Shown piece by piece: positions 1 to 6,030 of a stretch of DNA of 7,422 nucleotides. The position numbers and the translations under genes are program-made. The notes under the pieces are model-generated. The model had not been told where the DNA came from. It ran no database searches and saw nothing but the letters and a program-made list of their open reading frames with translations. This stretch comes from Desulfovibrio sp. (GTDB lineage: Bacteria > Desulfobacterota > Desulfovibrionia > Desulfovibrionales > Desulfovibrionaceae): NCBI GenBank assembly GCA_020217165.1, contig JAIWOE010000184.1, forward strand, positions 1 to 7,422, given 5' to 3'. Every line of letters begins with the position of its first letter. Within the stretch, counting starts at the first letter, position 1.

Positions 1-58
1 ACACCCTGGCCTGAAGCCTCGCGCAAGGGAGGGGAGGGAGCGTTGCGTGCGGTGTGGG

Positions 59-916
59 CTACCGGCCGCCGGCCATTTCCCGAAGCCGGCGCACCCGTTC
101 CTCGGTGGGCGGATGCGTGCTGAACAGGGAGGCCATGCGGGAACCGGTGAAGGGGTGGACAATGAACATGTGCGCCGTGGCCTCGCTTTGCACGGGCATG
201 CCGCCGCGGGCGCTGTAGGCCGAGAGTTTTTCCAAAGCCCGGGCCAGGGCCAGGGGATTGTGCGAAAGGCGGGCACCGGTGCTGTCTGCCAGGTATTCCC
301 GGGAGCGGGAGATGGCCATCTGAATGAGCATGGCCGCCACCGGCGCGAGCATGGCCAGCAGCAGGGCGGCGATGGGATTGGGCCGGTCCTCGTCGCTGCT
401 GGACCCGAAGCTGCCGAAAATGGCCGCCCACTGCGCCATGTTCGCCAGGAACATGACCACCGAGGCCAGCACGCCGGCCACAGTCTGCACCAGAATATCC
501 CGGTTCATGATGTGGCCGATTTCGTGGGCCAGCACCGCCTTGAGTTCGTCGCGGGAAAGCAGTCCCACAATTCCTTCGGTCACGGCCACCACGCCGTGTT
601 CAGGATCGCGGCCGGTGGCAAAGGCGTTGGGCGCCTCGCCGGGAATGATGCACACCCGCGGCTTGGGGATGCCGGCCTCGCGGGCCAGCTCGTCCACCAT
701 CTGGTGCAGGCCAGGCGCTTCGTTGGGAGAAACTTCCCGGGCTTGATACATGCGCAGCACCAGCTTGTCGGAAAACCAATAACTGCCCACATTCATGACC
801 AGGGCAAATATCAGGGCGATAACCAGACCGCCCTTGCCGCCCACGGCCCCGCCGATGAACAGGATCAGACCCGTCAGCAGGCCCAGGAGCACCAGCGTTT
901 TCAGTTGATTGGCCAT
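59..916 (-). CDS. htpX: HtpX family membrane zinc metalloprotease
   Basis: This is a 285-residue M48-family metalloprotease of the inner membrane. The family helps degrade misfolded membrane proteins, alongside FtsH. The zinc motif HEIGH is at residues 131-135, and the third ligand is probably Glu207 in SREYLAD. Hydrophobic segments lie near residues 7-22 and 28-46 (N-terminal pair) and near 145-165 and 182-203 (flanking the active site). The C-terminal signature FSTHPPTEERVRRL (266-279) is typical of HtpX. Length is normal for the family and no key residue is missing. The start ATG has an AGGAGG about 11 bases upstream, slightly far but the best available. The gene stands alone and diverges from the small gene at 1086; the 169-base gap should hold both promoters. 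I saw no clear heat-shock promoter in it. No convincing terminator is visible in the 58 bases after the stop. Confidence 0.96.
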   Translation of the reverse strand: MANQLKTLVLLGLLTGLILFIGGAVGGKGGLVIALIFALVMNVGSYWFSDKLVLRMYQAREVSPNEAPGLHQMVDELAREAGIPKPRVCIIPGEAPNAFATGRDPEHGVVAVTEGIVGLLSRDELKAVLAHEIGHIMNRDILVQTVAGVLASVVMFLANMAQWAAIFGSFGSSSDEDRPNPIAALLLAMLAPVAAMLIQMAISRSREYLADSTGARLSHNPLALARALEKLSAYSARGGMPVQSEATAHMFIVHPFTGSRMASLFSTHPPTEERVRRLREMAGGR

Positions 917-1085
917 GCGGAAGGAGACCTCCTGTGGAATGTTGATGCATGGCGCCGCAGTGCAGCGCAGTGCGCGAGAACGCGTAATGCGGCTTGACCC
1001 TTGACCCTCTCACAGGTAACACAGGGCAGGGCGCTGGCAAGCCTCTGTCTAAGGTATTACCATATTGTAACAAAATGGTGGGTCC

Positions 1086-1292
1086 ATGGAAGACGAAGCC
1101 GCGTTGCAGCGTCTGTTGCTTGTGTCGGATGTGGAGGCCTTGACCGTTGCCGACTTTCTGACGCTGAAATTTGAGCGCAGGCTCGATGCCGTGTGCGCCG
1201 GTACGCCCCAGGCCCTGACTGAAACTCAGCGCTCCCTGGTGCTCCAGGCCCTGCGTGAAGTGCTGGATAATGCACCCCCTGCCGCTTGGTGA
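1086..1292 (+). CDS. Small hypothetical protein, 68 residues
   Basis: I do not recognise this protein. It is 68 residues, begins MEDEAALQRLLL and ends in a tryptophan. It looks soluble and mostly helical, rich in Leu, Ala and Glu, with one cysteine (in DAVCAG) and no signal peptide or membrane segment. Codon use is GC-rich at third positions like the flanking genes, which supports real coding. The ribosome site is weak: only GGTGGG just before the ATG. It diverges from htpX, and a GC-rich hairpin begins two bases after its stop. Two tandem TTGACCC units lie at 994-1007 upstream but no matching -10 was found. It could be a small regulator or adaptor, but nothing in the sequence assigns a role. 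It may also be an unexpressed open frame. Confidence 0.55.
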   Translation: MEDEAALQRLLLVSDVEALTVADFLTLKFERRLDAVCAGTPQALTETQRSLVLQALREVLDNAPPAAW

Positions 1293-1294
1293 TC

Positions 1295-1312
1295 CAGGGC
1301 GGGGACGCCCTG
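1295..1312 (+). terminator. GC-rich hairpin after the small gene
   Basis: Arms CAGGGCG (1295-1301) and CGCCCTG (1306-1312) pair perfectly around a GGGA loop, directly after the stop codon at 1290-1292. There is no T-run after the stem, so it may be a weak terminator or a 3'-end stabilising hairpin rather than a full intrinsic terminator. Confidence 0.35.
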
Positions 1313-1439
1313 TGCATTGCCGACATTGTACGCCGGTGCATTGCTATTTTCTTTCCGTCGTGGCATAGTGACGGTACTCTGCATTCCGGGCGGCGTTATG
1401 GAAAACCTGCCTGCGGAGGCTGCAGCACATCTGCATTGC
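1313..1439 (+). repeat. Three copies of TGCATTGC upstream of the MORN gene
   Basis: TGCATTGC occurs at 1313-1320, 1337-1344 and 1432-1439, with a variant TGCATTCC at 1380-1387. The first two copies share one extra leading G. The second overlaps the candidate -35 element at 1341, and the third ends just before the Shine-Dalgarno of the MORN gene. They could be regulator sites or chance, since the octamer is short. Confidence 0.4.
1341..1369 (+). promoter_or_regulatory. Candidate sigma-70-type promoter for the MORN gene
   Basis: TTGCTA (1341-1346, 4 of 6 to consensus) and CATAGT (1364-1369, 4 of 6) are separated by 17 bases. Transcription would start near 1376, about 75 bases before the ATG at 1452. 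The match is moderate, so this is a weak call. Confidence 0.25.
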
Positions 1440-1446
1440 AAGGAGG
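1440..1446 (+). promoter_or_regulatory. Shine-Dalgarno that sets the MORN gene start
   Basis: AAGGAGG sits five bases before the ATG at 1452. The frame is open upstream to an ATG at 1317, but that longer reading has no comparable ribosome site and would bury the signal peptide, so 1452 is preferred. Confidence 0.85.
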
Positions 1447-1451
1447 TTCCC

Positions 1452-1898
1452 ATGTGTACCCGGTGCTTCACACGCATGCTGCCCCTGGCCTGCCTGGCCA
1501 TCGCCATGGTGCTGGGGAGTATTGGCGTGGCGTCCGCACAGCGGAGGGATCACTTCCGCCAGGAGTTCCTGGGCCTCAAATTCGATACGGACCCCCACCT
1601 GGAAGGCCGCTGCCGCGAGGGCAACTGCATGAATGGCCGTGGAACCGTGCAGCTGGAAAACGGCGCCGTCTTCATCGGGGAATTCCGCAACGGCCTCAAG
1701 GATGGTCCTGCCGTGCGCATCGGCCCCACGGGGGACAGGTACCACCAGGTCTGGAGCAAGGGCGAACTCAAATACAACAAACGCATGTACAAGATGCAGG
1801 AACGAGCCCGGCAGGAGCGTCAGCGTGATGACTACATGGGCCGCCGCAAGGATGTGACCCGCAAGCGCACCGCGGACAAGGGACCGAGCCTGCGTTGA
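1452..1898 (+). CDS. Secreted MORN-repeat protein
   Basis: This is a 148-residue protein. Residues 1-29 form a Sec signal peptide: basic start, hydrophobic core, and cleavage likely after ASA at 27-29. The mature part has a MORN-like region at about residues 57-97. Recognisable units are GNCMNGRGTVQLENG and FIGEFRNGLKDGPAVRIGPTG, with the spaced Gly and aromatic residues of the family. Cys54 and Cys59 bracket the first turn (GRCREGNC) and could form a disulfide in the periplasm. The C-terminal 45 residues are highly charged and Arg/Lys-rich, probably extended or helical. MORN repeats often mediate protein or lipid contacts at membranes, but no substrate can be named here. The gene appears monocistronic and ends just before a strong shared terminator. 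A start at Met9 would shorten the signal peptide but lacks a ribosome site. Confidence 0.85.
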   Translation: MCTRCFTRMLPLACLAIAMVLGSIGVASAQRRDHFRQEFLGLKFDTDPHLEGRCREGNCMNGRGTVQLENGAVFIGEFRNGLKDGPAVRIGPTGDRYHQVWSKGELKYNKRMYKMQERARQERQRDDYMGRRKDVTRKRTADKGPSLR

Positions 1899-1918
1899 GT
1901 CAGGATCTGCTGGACACA

Positions 1919-1960
1919 GCAAAACGGGCCTGCCGGCGTATGTCGGCAGGCCCGTTTTGC
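1919..1960. terminator. Bidirectional intrinsic terminator between convergent genes
   Basis: A perfect 17-bp stem (1919-1935 with 1944-1960) closes an 8-base loop. The stem carries AAAA near its left foot and TTTT near its right foot around a GC core. It therefore reads as a hairpin with a T-run on both strands. It lies 20 bases after the MORN stop and 46 bases beyond the ATPase stop, so it fits termination of both converging transcripts. Confidence 0.9.
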
Positions 1961-2006
1961 ATGGCGTGTTCTGTGATGCCTTGTGCGGGTGTGGAGGGCT
2001 CCAGCC

Positions 2007-3251
2007 TCACGGATGCAGCTGGCTCACCAGCCGCTTGAATTCCTGCAGGTGTTCCGTCACATCCAGGCCCAGGCGGGGCCCATAGTAGTAGACGCTGGCG
2101 GCCAGGGCTGCCAGGGACAGGCTTAGCAGCAGCAAGGGCGCCAGCCAGGAGCGCGAGCCCGACCCGGGAGCCGGTACGCCGGTCTTGGCCCTGGCGCCAC
2201 GGGGGCGGGCCTGGCGTCCCTTGCCACCCTTGCCACCCTTGCCACCCGACGCGCCAGCTGCCCCCACAGCGGGTGCGGCCGTGCCGGAGGCCGCGGCGGT
2301 GGGCTCCGTCCCGGCCTGTTCAGGGACCACAGCCCGTTCCCGCGCCACTTCCTCGCGGATGCGCGTGGCCCAGGCTTCCAGATCCACCGCCTGCAGGGTC
2401 TCCAACTGTTCCACATTGGAAAGATTGATCAAATGGTGCAGGGCCGCCTTGCCCAGCCCCAGTTCCTCCGCAGCGCGGAATACTTCCTCGTAATCCACCA
2501 CCTTGCTGTGTTTGACGAAGGCATTGCGGAAGGCGATGTTGCACAAGGTGTTCACCAGCCTGGGCGCGCCGCCGGAGACGTGGGCCACGGTGTCGATGGC
2601 CAGGGGGGTCATGATGTCCTGCGGCGCCTTGGCCAGGGCCAGGCGGTGCTCAATGTACGCCTTGACCACGGGCGGGGACATGCGCCCCAGGTTAATAATG
2701 GTAGAAATGCGCTGCCGCAGGGGGCGCATGGCCGGGTCCTCCAGGGTTGTCAGGAGTTCCTCCTGGCCAATGAGCACCACATGCACCAGCTTGGCGGCGC
2801 CCTTTTCAAAGTTGTTCATGATGCGCACGCCTTCCAGCACCTCGGCGCTCATCAGGTGGGCTTCGTCCACGATGATGAGGGTCCGCTTGCCGCTGGCATG
2901 CAGCTCCACCAGGCGGTTCACCAGATCGCGGATGATGAACAGCCGCGTTTCGTAGGTGTACGGCACGCCCAGTTCCTGGGCCACGAACATGACAAAATCC
3001 TTGGCCGTGGCAGGGGGCTCCACCAGCCAGATGAGCTGGATGTGTTCCGGCAGCTCCTTCACCAGCATCTGGCTCAGGGTGGTCTTGCCGGTGCCAATGG
3101 GACCGGCCACCACCAGCAGGCCCCGGCTGGCGCTGACAAAGTCCTGCATGAGGTCCAGCACTTCGGCATGGCGGCCATGATCGAAGAAGAACCCAGGGTC
3201 CGGTGAATTTTCAAATGGCAGGGCCGTCAGCCCAAAGTGTTGAGTATACAT
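2007..3251 (-). CDS. GspA/ExeA-like AAA+ ATPase with C-terminal membrane anchor
   Basis: This 414-residue protein opens with MYTQHFGLTALPFENSPDP, the N-terminal signature of the GspA/ExeA family and of the related secretion ATPases found in PEP-CTERM/exosortase polysaccharide loci. The AAA+ module shows Walker A GPIGTGKT (50-57), Walker B LIIVDEAH (125-132), an arginine-rich RPLRQRIS (176-183) suitable for an Arg finger, and a sensor-2-like GGAPR (227-231). After about residue 310 comes a low-complexity Ala/Gly/Pro linker with three GGK units (336-344) and many basic residues. A membrane segment follows (about 369-389), then a 24-residue tail. The basic linker predicts an N-inside topology with only the tail in the periplasm. 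ExeA normally carries a periplasmic peptidoglycan-binding domain, which is absent here. An AGGAGG lies five bases before the ATG. The gene is 75 bases downstream of the OmpA-domain gene and is very likely co-transcribed with it. Confidence 0.9.
   Translation of the reverse strand: MYTQHFGLTALPFENSPDPGFFFDHGRHAEVLDLMQDFVSASRGLLVVAGPIGTGKTTLSQMLVKELPEHIQLIWLVEPPATAKDFVMFVAQELGVPYTYETRLFIIRDLVNRLVELHASGKRTLIIVDEAHLMSAEVLEGVRIMNNFEKGAAKLVHVVLIGQEELLTTLEDPAMRPLRQRISTIINLGRMSPPVVKAYIEHRLALAKAPQDIMTPLAIDTVAHVSGGAPRLVNTLCNIAFRNAFVKHSKVVDYEEVFRAAEELGLGKAALHHLINLSNVEQLETLQAVDLEAWATRIREEVARERAVVPEQAGTEPTAAASGTAAPAVGAAGASGGKGGKGGKGRQARPRGARAKTGVPAPGSGSRSWLAPLLLLSLSLAALAASVYYYGPRLGLDVTEHLQEFKRLVSQLHP
2221..2247 (-). 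repeat. Three tandem 9-bp units in the ATPase linker
   Basis: TTGCCACCC is repeated three times without change. It encodes the Gly-Gly-Lys units of the linker before the membrane segment. Because the unit is 9 bp, slippage would change linker length without shifting the frame. Confidence 0.9.
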
Positions 3252-3270
3252 GCAAACCTCCTGCCGTCTT

Positions 3271-3305
3271 CCGGCGGCGTCGCCCGACGAAGTGCCGGCG
3301 GCGTC
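3271..3305 (-). repeat. Direct repeat between the OmpA-domain gene and the ATPase gene
   Basis: CCGGCGGCGTC occurs at 3271-3281 and 3295-3305, 24 bases apart, inside the 75-base gap of the minus-strand pair. A small hairpin (CGTC at 3278-3281 with GACG at 3286-3289) lies between. No T-run is present, so read-through into the ATPase gene is expected. The function is unknown. Confidence 0.5.
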
Positions 3306-3326
3306 AAGGATTCATGGAACGCGGGA

Positions 3327-5219
3327 TCACTGCGCCACGAGCCACACCTCCACGCGCCGGTTGCGGGAGCGGCCTTCCTGGGTATCGTTGGGGTGGACCG
3401 GCTTGCCGGCGCCATGGGCTGCCACCACGATGGCGCTGGGCTCCAGGCCTGCGGCCACCAGGGCGTCGGCCACGGCCTTGGCCCGATGGTAGGAAAGGTT
3501 GATGTTGTCGCCGTATGCATCCTTGATGTTGCCGTTGAGGGGGGCATCATCGGTATGGCCTTCCACGCTCACGCGGTGGGCCTGGCGCTGCGCAGACACC
3601 TGGGCCAGGGCCTTGACCACCTGGGCGCGGACGCCTTCCTGCAGTGTGGCCTGACCGGGGGCGAATGCCCCTTCCCCAAAGGTGGAGACCAGGATGCGCT
3701 GTGGCCGGGTGGCGTTGGCGGCTTCATCCAAGCCGAAGAGGGAGGATTCGGCGGCGGTGAGGACCTGACGAATCTCGTCCTGCAGGGCGTGGCTGCGCGC
3801 ATCCAGGGAAGAAAGTTTGGAATGGTAGGTGGCTCGATCACGGGTGAAGCGAGAGATCTGCAGCGCCGCTTCTTCCATGGCCGATTCGATTTCCGCCAGT
3901 TCGGCCTTGGCCTCCTCCGCCGTGGCCAGGGTCTGGTCCAGGCCGCGCGTGGCATCATCCACGGCGGCAAGCTTGTCCATGACGATCTGGCGTTGCTGCC
4001 GCAGTTTGGCCAGGGGGGCCTCCAGGGCGGCGAGCTGCTCCTTGGTGACGGCGGCCTGGGGCCCGGCAAGGGTCTGGCGCAAGGCCGCAAGCTCCTGCTG
4101 CAGGGCCTCAAACTCCTGGCGACGAGCATCCACGGCGGCGGCCACCTCCTGCCGCTGGGCGAGCAGGCCGTCACGGGTCTTTTCCGTCTGTTCCCGCGCC
4201 GCGCGTTTTTGCGCCAGGGCTGCTGCGGCCGCCTTGCGGGCCTGGGCGATGTTCTTGCGCAGGGTTTCCAGCTCTGGAGATACGGCCTGGCCCTGCGTGG
4301 CTGCCAGGCCACCCGGTCCGCCCAGGCCACCCAGCGAGGACTCCGCACGGGCAGATTCCTCTTCGGTCTTCAGCAATGCGGTGATGGTCTCATCCAGACT
4401 GACAAGGGCTGCTTCCTTCGTGGCCAGGGAGGTCTCCAGCTCGGCCTGGCGCCTGACATCCGCATCAAGCTGGGCCTTGAGCTTTTCCAGGGCTTTTCCT
4501 GCCACTCCCTCCCGTTCCCGGGCAGTCCGCACGGCGGCCAGGGCCTTTCGGGCCTCGGCCACAAGGTGCTCCTGTTCAAGGATGTCCTCTTCCTGCTCCT
4601 GCAGGGAGGCCTGCAGGGTCCTGCGTTCCTGGTCCAGGGCCGTCAGCTGCCGGCGCACCTCGGCGGCAATGGCCTGCTGGGGACGCAGGGCTTCGGCCCG
4701 GGCCTGCAGGGCTGCCTGTTCGGTCTGAATGGCCTCCAGGGAAGCGGATATCTCGGCAATCTGCGTGGCGTAGAGGCCGCGGGTGCCGGCCAGACGTTGC
4801 AGCTCCTCCAGGGGGGACTCCTCGGCACGCCGCGAGGATTGCTCGTTGGCCACATCGGGCACTGCGGTGGTGGCGGGCAGTTGCAAGGCGGCGACATGTC
4901 TGAACACGTCGTCGGTATTGATGGGGGGGCCGTCAAGGTCCCGGGAGGGTGACAGGTTGTCTTGAGCAGCGGTTGCAGCCTGCGCATCCCGTGTACCCTG
5001 GGGCGCCACCAGATTCTCCCCCTGAAGATTTTCCCGAGGCAATTCTTGGGGCGGCTCCTGGGGCGCTGCCGTGGCAACCGGGACGGCCCGGGGTGAATCC
5101 GATTGCGACCATTCGAGCAGCAACGCCGAAAGATCATGCTCCAACGCGGCTTTGTAGAAGATGTACCCTGCCGTGATGAACAGGCTTATGGATAATACGA
5201 GAATACACTTGCGCATCAT
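3327..5219 (-). CDS. Inner-membrane-anchored coiled-coil protein with C-terminal OmpA domain
   Basis: From the chosen start the protein has 630 residues. Residues about 5-22 form a membrane segment with no clear cleavage site, so it is probably a signal anchor. A Pro/Gln/Ala-rich stretch (about 40-130) follows. Long heptad-like Ala/Glu/Gln/Leu helices (about 135-295 and 313-495) are split by a Gly hinge GGLGGPGG (297-304). The OmpA/MotB-type domain covers about 508-630: VEGHTDDAP with Asp557, NLSYHRA with Arg579, and NRRVEV (620-625). Asp557 and Arg579 match the pair that binds diaminopimelate peptidoglycan in this family. The protein should span from the inner membrane to the cell wall. It heads the transcript with the ATPase gene, so the two likely work together. 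A longer frame reaches 5426 but lacks a ribosome site and adds atypical sequence. An exact role is not known to me. Confidence 0.88.
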   Translation of the reverse strand: MMRKCILVLSISLFITAGYIFYKAALEHDLSALLLEWSQSDSPRAVPVATAAPQEPPQELPRENLQGENLVAPQGTRDAQAATAAQDNLSPSRDLDGPPINTDDVFRHVAALQLPATTAVPDVANEQSSRRAEESPLEELQRLAGTRGLYATQIAEISASLEAIQTEQAALQARAEALRPQQAIAAEVRRQLTALDQERRTLQASLQEQEEDILEQEHLVAEARKALAAVRTAREREGVAGKALEKLKAQLDADVRRQAELETSLATKEAALVSLDETITALLKTEEESARAESSLGGLGGPGGLAATQGQAVSPELETLRKNIAQARKAAAAALAQKRAAREQTEKTRDGLLAQRQEVAAAVDARRQEFEALQQELAALRQTLAGPQAAVTKEQLAALEAPLAKLRQQRQIVMDKLAAVDDATRGLDQTLATAEEAKAELAEIESAMEEAALQISRFTRDRATYHSKLSSLDARSHALQDEIRQVLTAAESSLFGLDEAANATRPQRILVSTFGEGAFAPGQATLQEGVRAQVVKALAQVSAQRQAHRVSVEGHTDDAPLNGNIKDAYGDNINLSYHRAKAVADALVAAGLEPSAIVVAAHGAGKPVHPNDTQEGRSRNRRVEVWLVAQ

Positions 5220-5225
5220 CTTGCG

Positions 5226-5232
5226 ATTCCTC
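5226..5232 (-). promoter_or_regulatory. Shine-Dalgarno that sets the OmpA-domain gene start
   Basis: On the minus strand GAGGAAT lies nine bases (counted from GAGG) before the ATG at 5219-5217, which is followed at once by a second ATG. The in-frame ATG at 5249 and the one at 5426 have no such site. The chosen start also puts the hydrophobic anchor right at the N-terminus. Confidence 0.6.
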
Positions 5233-5677
5233 ACACCGTACCATCGCATGCCAAAAAGATGCTCACGGCCATTGCCGCGGAGGAGGTTACTGCATAGGCC
5301 ACTGCCAGAAAATCTGCATGCGTCGATGAAAGCCGCGGCGTCCTTAGCGTAAGAAGAGTTGGCGAACAGCAGTTCCGGATTGCAATTTTTATGGTGTACA
5401 ATGTCCATTTTTTTGTTGCTTGGCAAGGGCTATTGCAGAAAATCATTTCTCTAGACTTCTTATAGTCGTATATCATGCTGTTTAGATTTATGTTGTGCAG
5501 AGATTTATACGGAGCTGGAGGATTGTGTAACTGACTTTTGCGGAAAGATGAAGTTGGCTCAAAGATTCCAAACATGAAATGGCGGGAAAATGCATGGCCT
5601 GTGCGATTGTCTTGTGCCGGTACATTTTCGGAGAATGAAGATATTGCGATGATGCAACGGGCATTCAATCCATGCAC

Positions 5678-5732
5678 CTTTGGCACTGGAGTGAGTTTTG
5701 GGTGCAATGCCGGGATTGTTCCAGTTCCGAAG
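5678..5732 (+). repeat. Imperfect inverted repeat, possible RNA hairpin or operator
   Basis: CTTTGGCACTGGA (5678-5690) is mirrored by TCCAGTTCCGAAG (5720-5732), 11 of 13 positions complementary. In plus-strand RNA one mismatch becomes a G-U pair, leaving a single C-U mismatch, and the stem can continue inward through three G-U pairs and an A-U pair to 5694/5716. There is no T-run after it. It could be a structured RNA element or a protein site. Confidence 0.45.
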
Positions 5733-5836
5733 TGTCGTAATTTCAGCAGATGGGAAAATTTGAAGGGGAGGGCCCATGTTGCGGTCATCTTGTGATGTAA
5801 AATTACTGCTGTATTTGTGTGTTAAAATCTTTTATG

Positions 5837-5854
5837 AATTAATTTGTTTTAATT
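5837..5854. repeat. AATTAA-N6-TTAATT perfect inverted repeat
   Basis: AATTAA (5837-5842) and TTAATT (5849-5854) are exact reverse complements around six bases. The spacing suits a dimeric regulator, but in DNA of about 20% GC such repeats also arise by chance. Confidence 0.35.
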
Positions 5855-5885
5855 AGAATTTTTCTAGACTTTTATTTCAATTTGG

Positions 5886-5904
5886 ATTTCCATTCATTGG
5901 AAAT
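5886..5904. repeat. ATTTCC-N7-GGAAAT perfect inverted repeat
   Basis: ATTTCC (5886-5891) and GGAAAT (5899-5904) mirror each other around ATTCATT. It lies 44 bases upstream of the TATAAT at 5948, a position where an activator could bind. There is no direct evidence of binding. Confidence 0.4.
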
Positions 5905-5947
5905 TTTTTGCGTAAGTTGAATTCACATTATGATCTCATAAAGAGTT

Positions 5948-5953
5948 TATAAT
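5948..5953 (+). promoter_or_regulatory. Perfect -10 hexamer upstream of the polysaccharide operon
   Basis: TATAAT matches the sigma-70 -10 consensus exactly, but no good -35 sits at 16-18 bases. The closest, TTCACA (5922-5927, 5 of 6), is 20 bases away. A second option is TTGACG (6006-6011) with TATGAA (6030-6035), spaced 18. Either would give a long untranslated leader before the start at 6248. Confidence 0.3.
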
Positions 5954-6030
5954 TGTATAAATTATTTTGAATAGAGTTTAAGTGGCCAATTTTTTTATTT
6001 GATAGTTGACGCAAGAGAGATAATCGAGGT

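Larger units (their letters stand above)
5450..5871 (+). repeat. TCTAGACTT direct repeat pair
   Basis: TCTAGACTT occurs at 5450-5458 and 5863-5871, in wider T-rich surroundings that match at 13 of 15 positions. The CTAG core is usually scarce in bacterial DNA. The pair flanks about 400 bases; I found no terminal inverted repeats just inside it. Confidence 0.4.

Noticed and set aside
47..997. 316-codon open frame on the plus strand opposite htpX
   Set aside because: The minus-strand product is an unambiguous full-length HtpX; the plus frame is His/Gly-rich shadow sequence.
3237..4952. 571-codon open frame on the plus strand opposite the OmpA-domain gene
   Set aside because: It is Gly/Leu/Gln-rich with no domain and is the mirror of a GC-rich gene whose own product has clear membrane, coiled-coil and OmpA features.
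5293..5309. Sigma-54-like TGGCAGTGGCCTATGCA on the minus strand before the OmpA-domain gene
   Set aside because: The gap between GG and GC is again 11 bases, so the element is not a standard sigma-54 promoter.
3327..5426. Longer 699-codon version of the OmpA-domain protein
   Set aside because: The extra 69 residues place the membrane anchor internally, have no ribosome site and lie in intergenic-type sequence; the start at 5219 has GAGGAA upstream.
5421..5437. Sigma-54-like sequence TGGCAAGGGCTATTGCA on the plus strand
   Set aside because: The GG and GC elements are 11 bases apart where sigma-54 promoters need 10.
5231..5788. 185-codon minus-strand frame, and an 85-codon plus-strand frame at 5538-5795
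   Set aside because: No family features and no good ribosome site. The similar FGTG and VPVPK strings on both strands are produced by the imperfect inverted repeat, not by coding conservation.
5898..5911. Sigma-54-like TGGAAATTTTTTGC upstream of the polysaccharide operon
   Set aside because: The GG-to-GC gap is 9 bases, one short of the required 10. It would deserve another look if start mapping placed a transcript near 5923.
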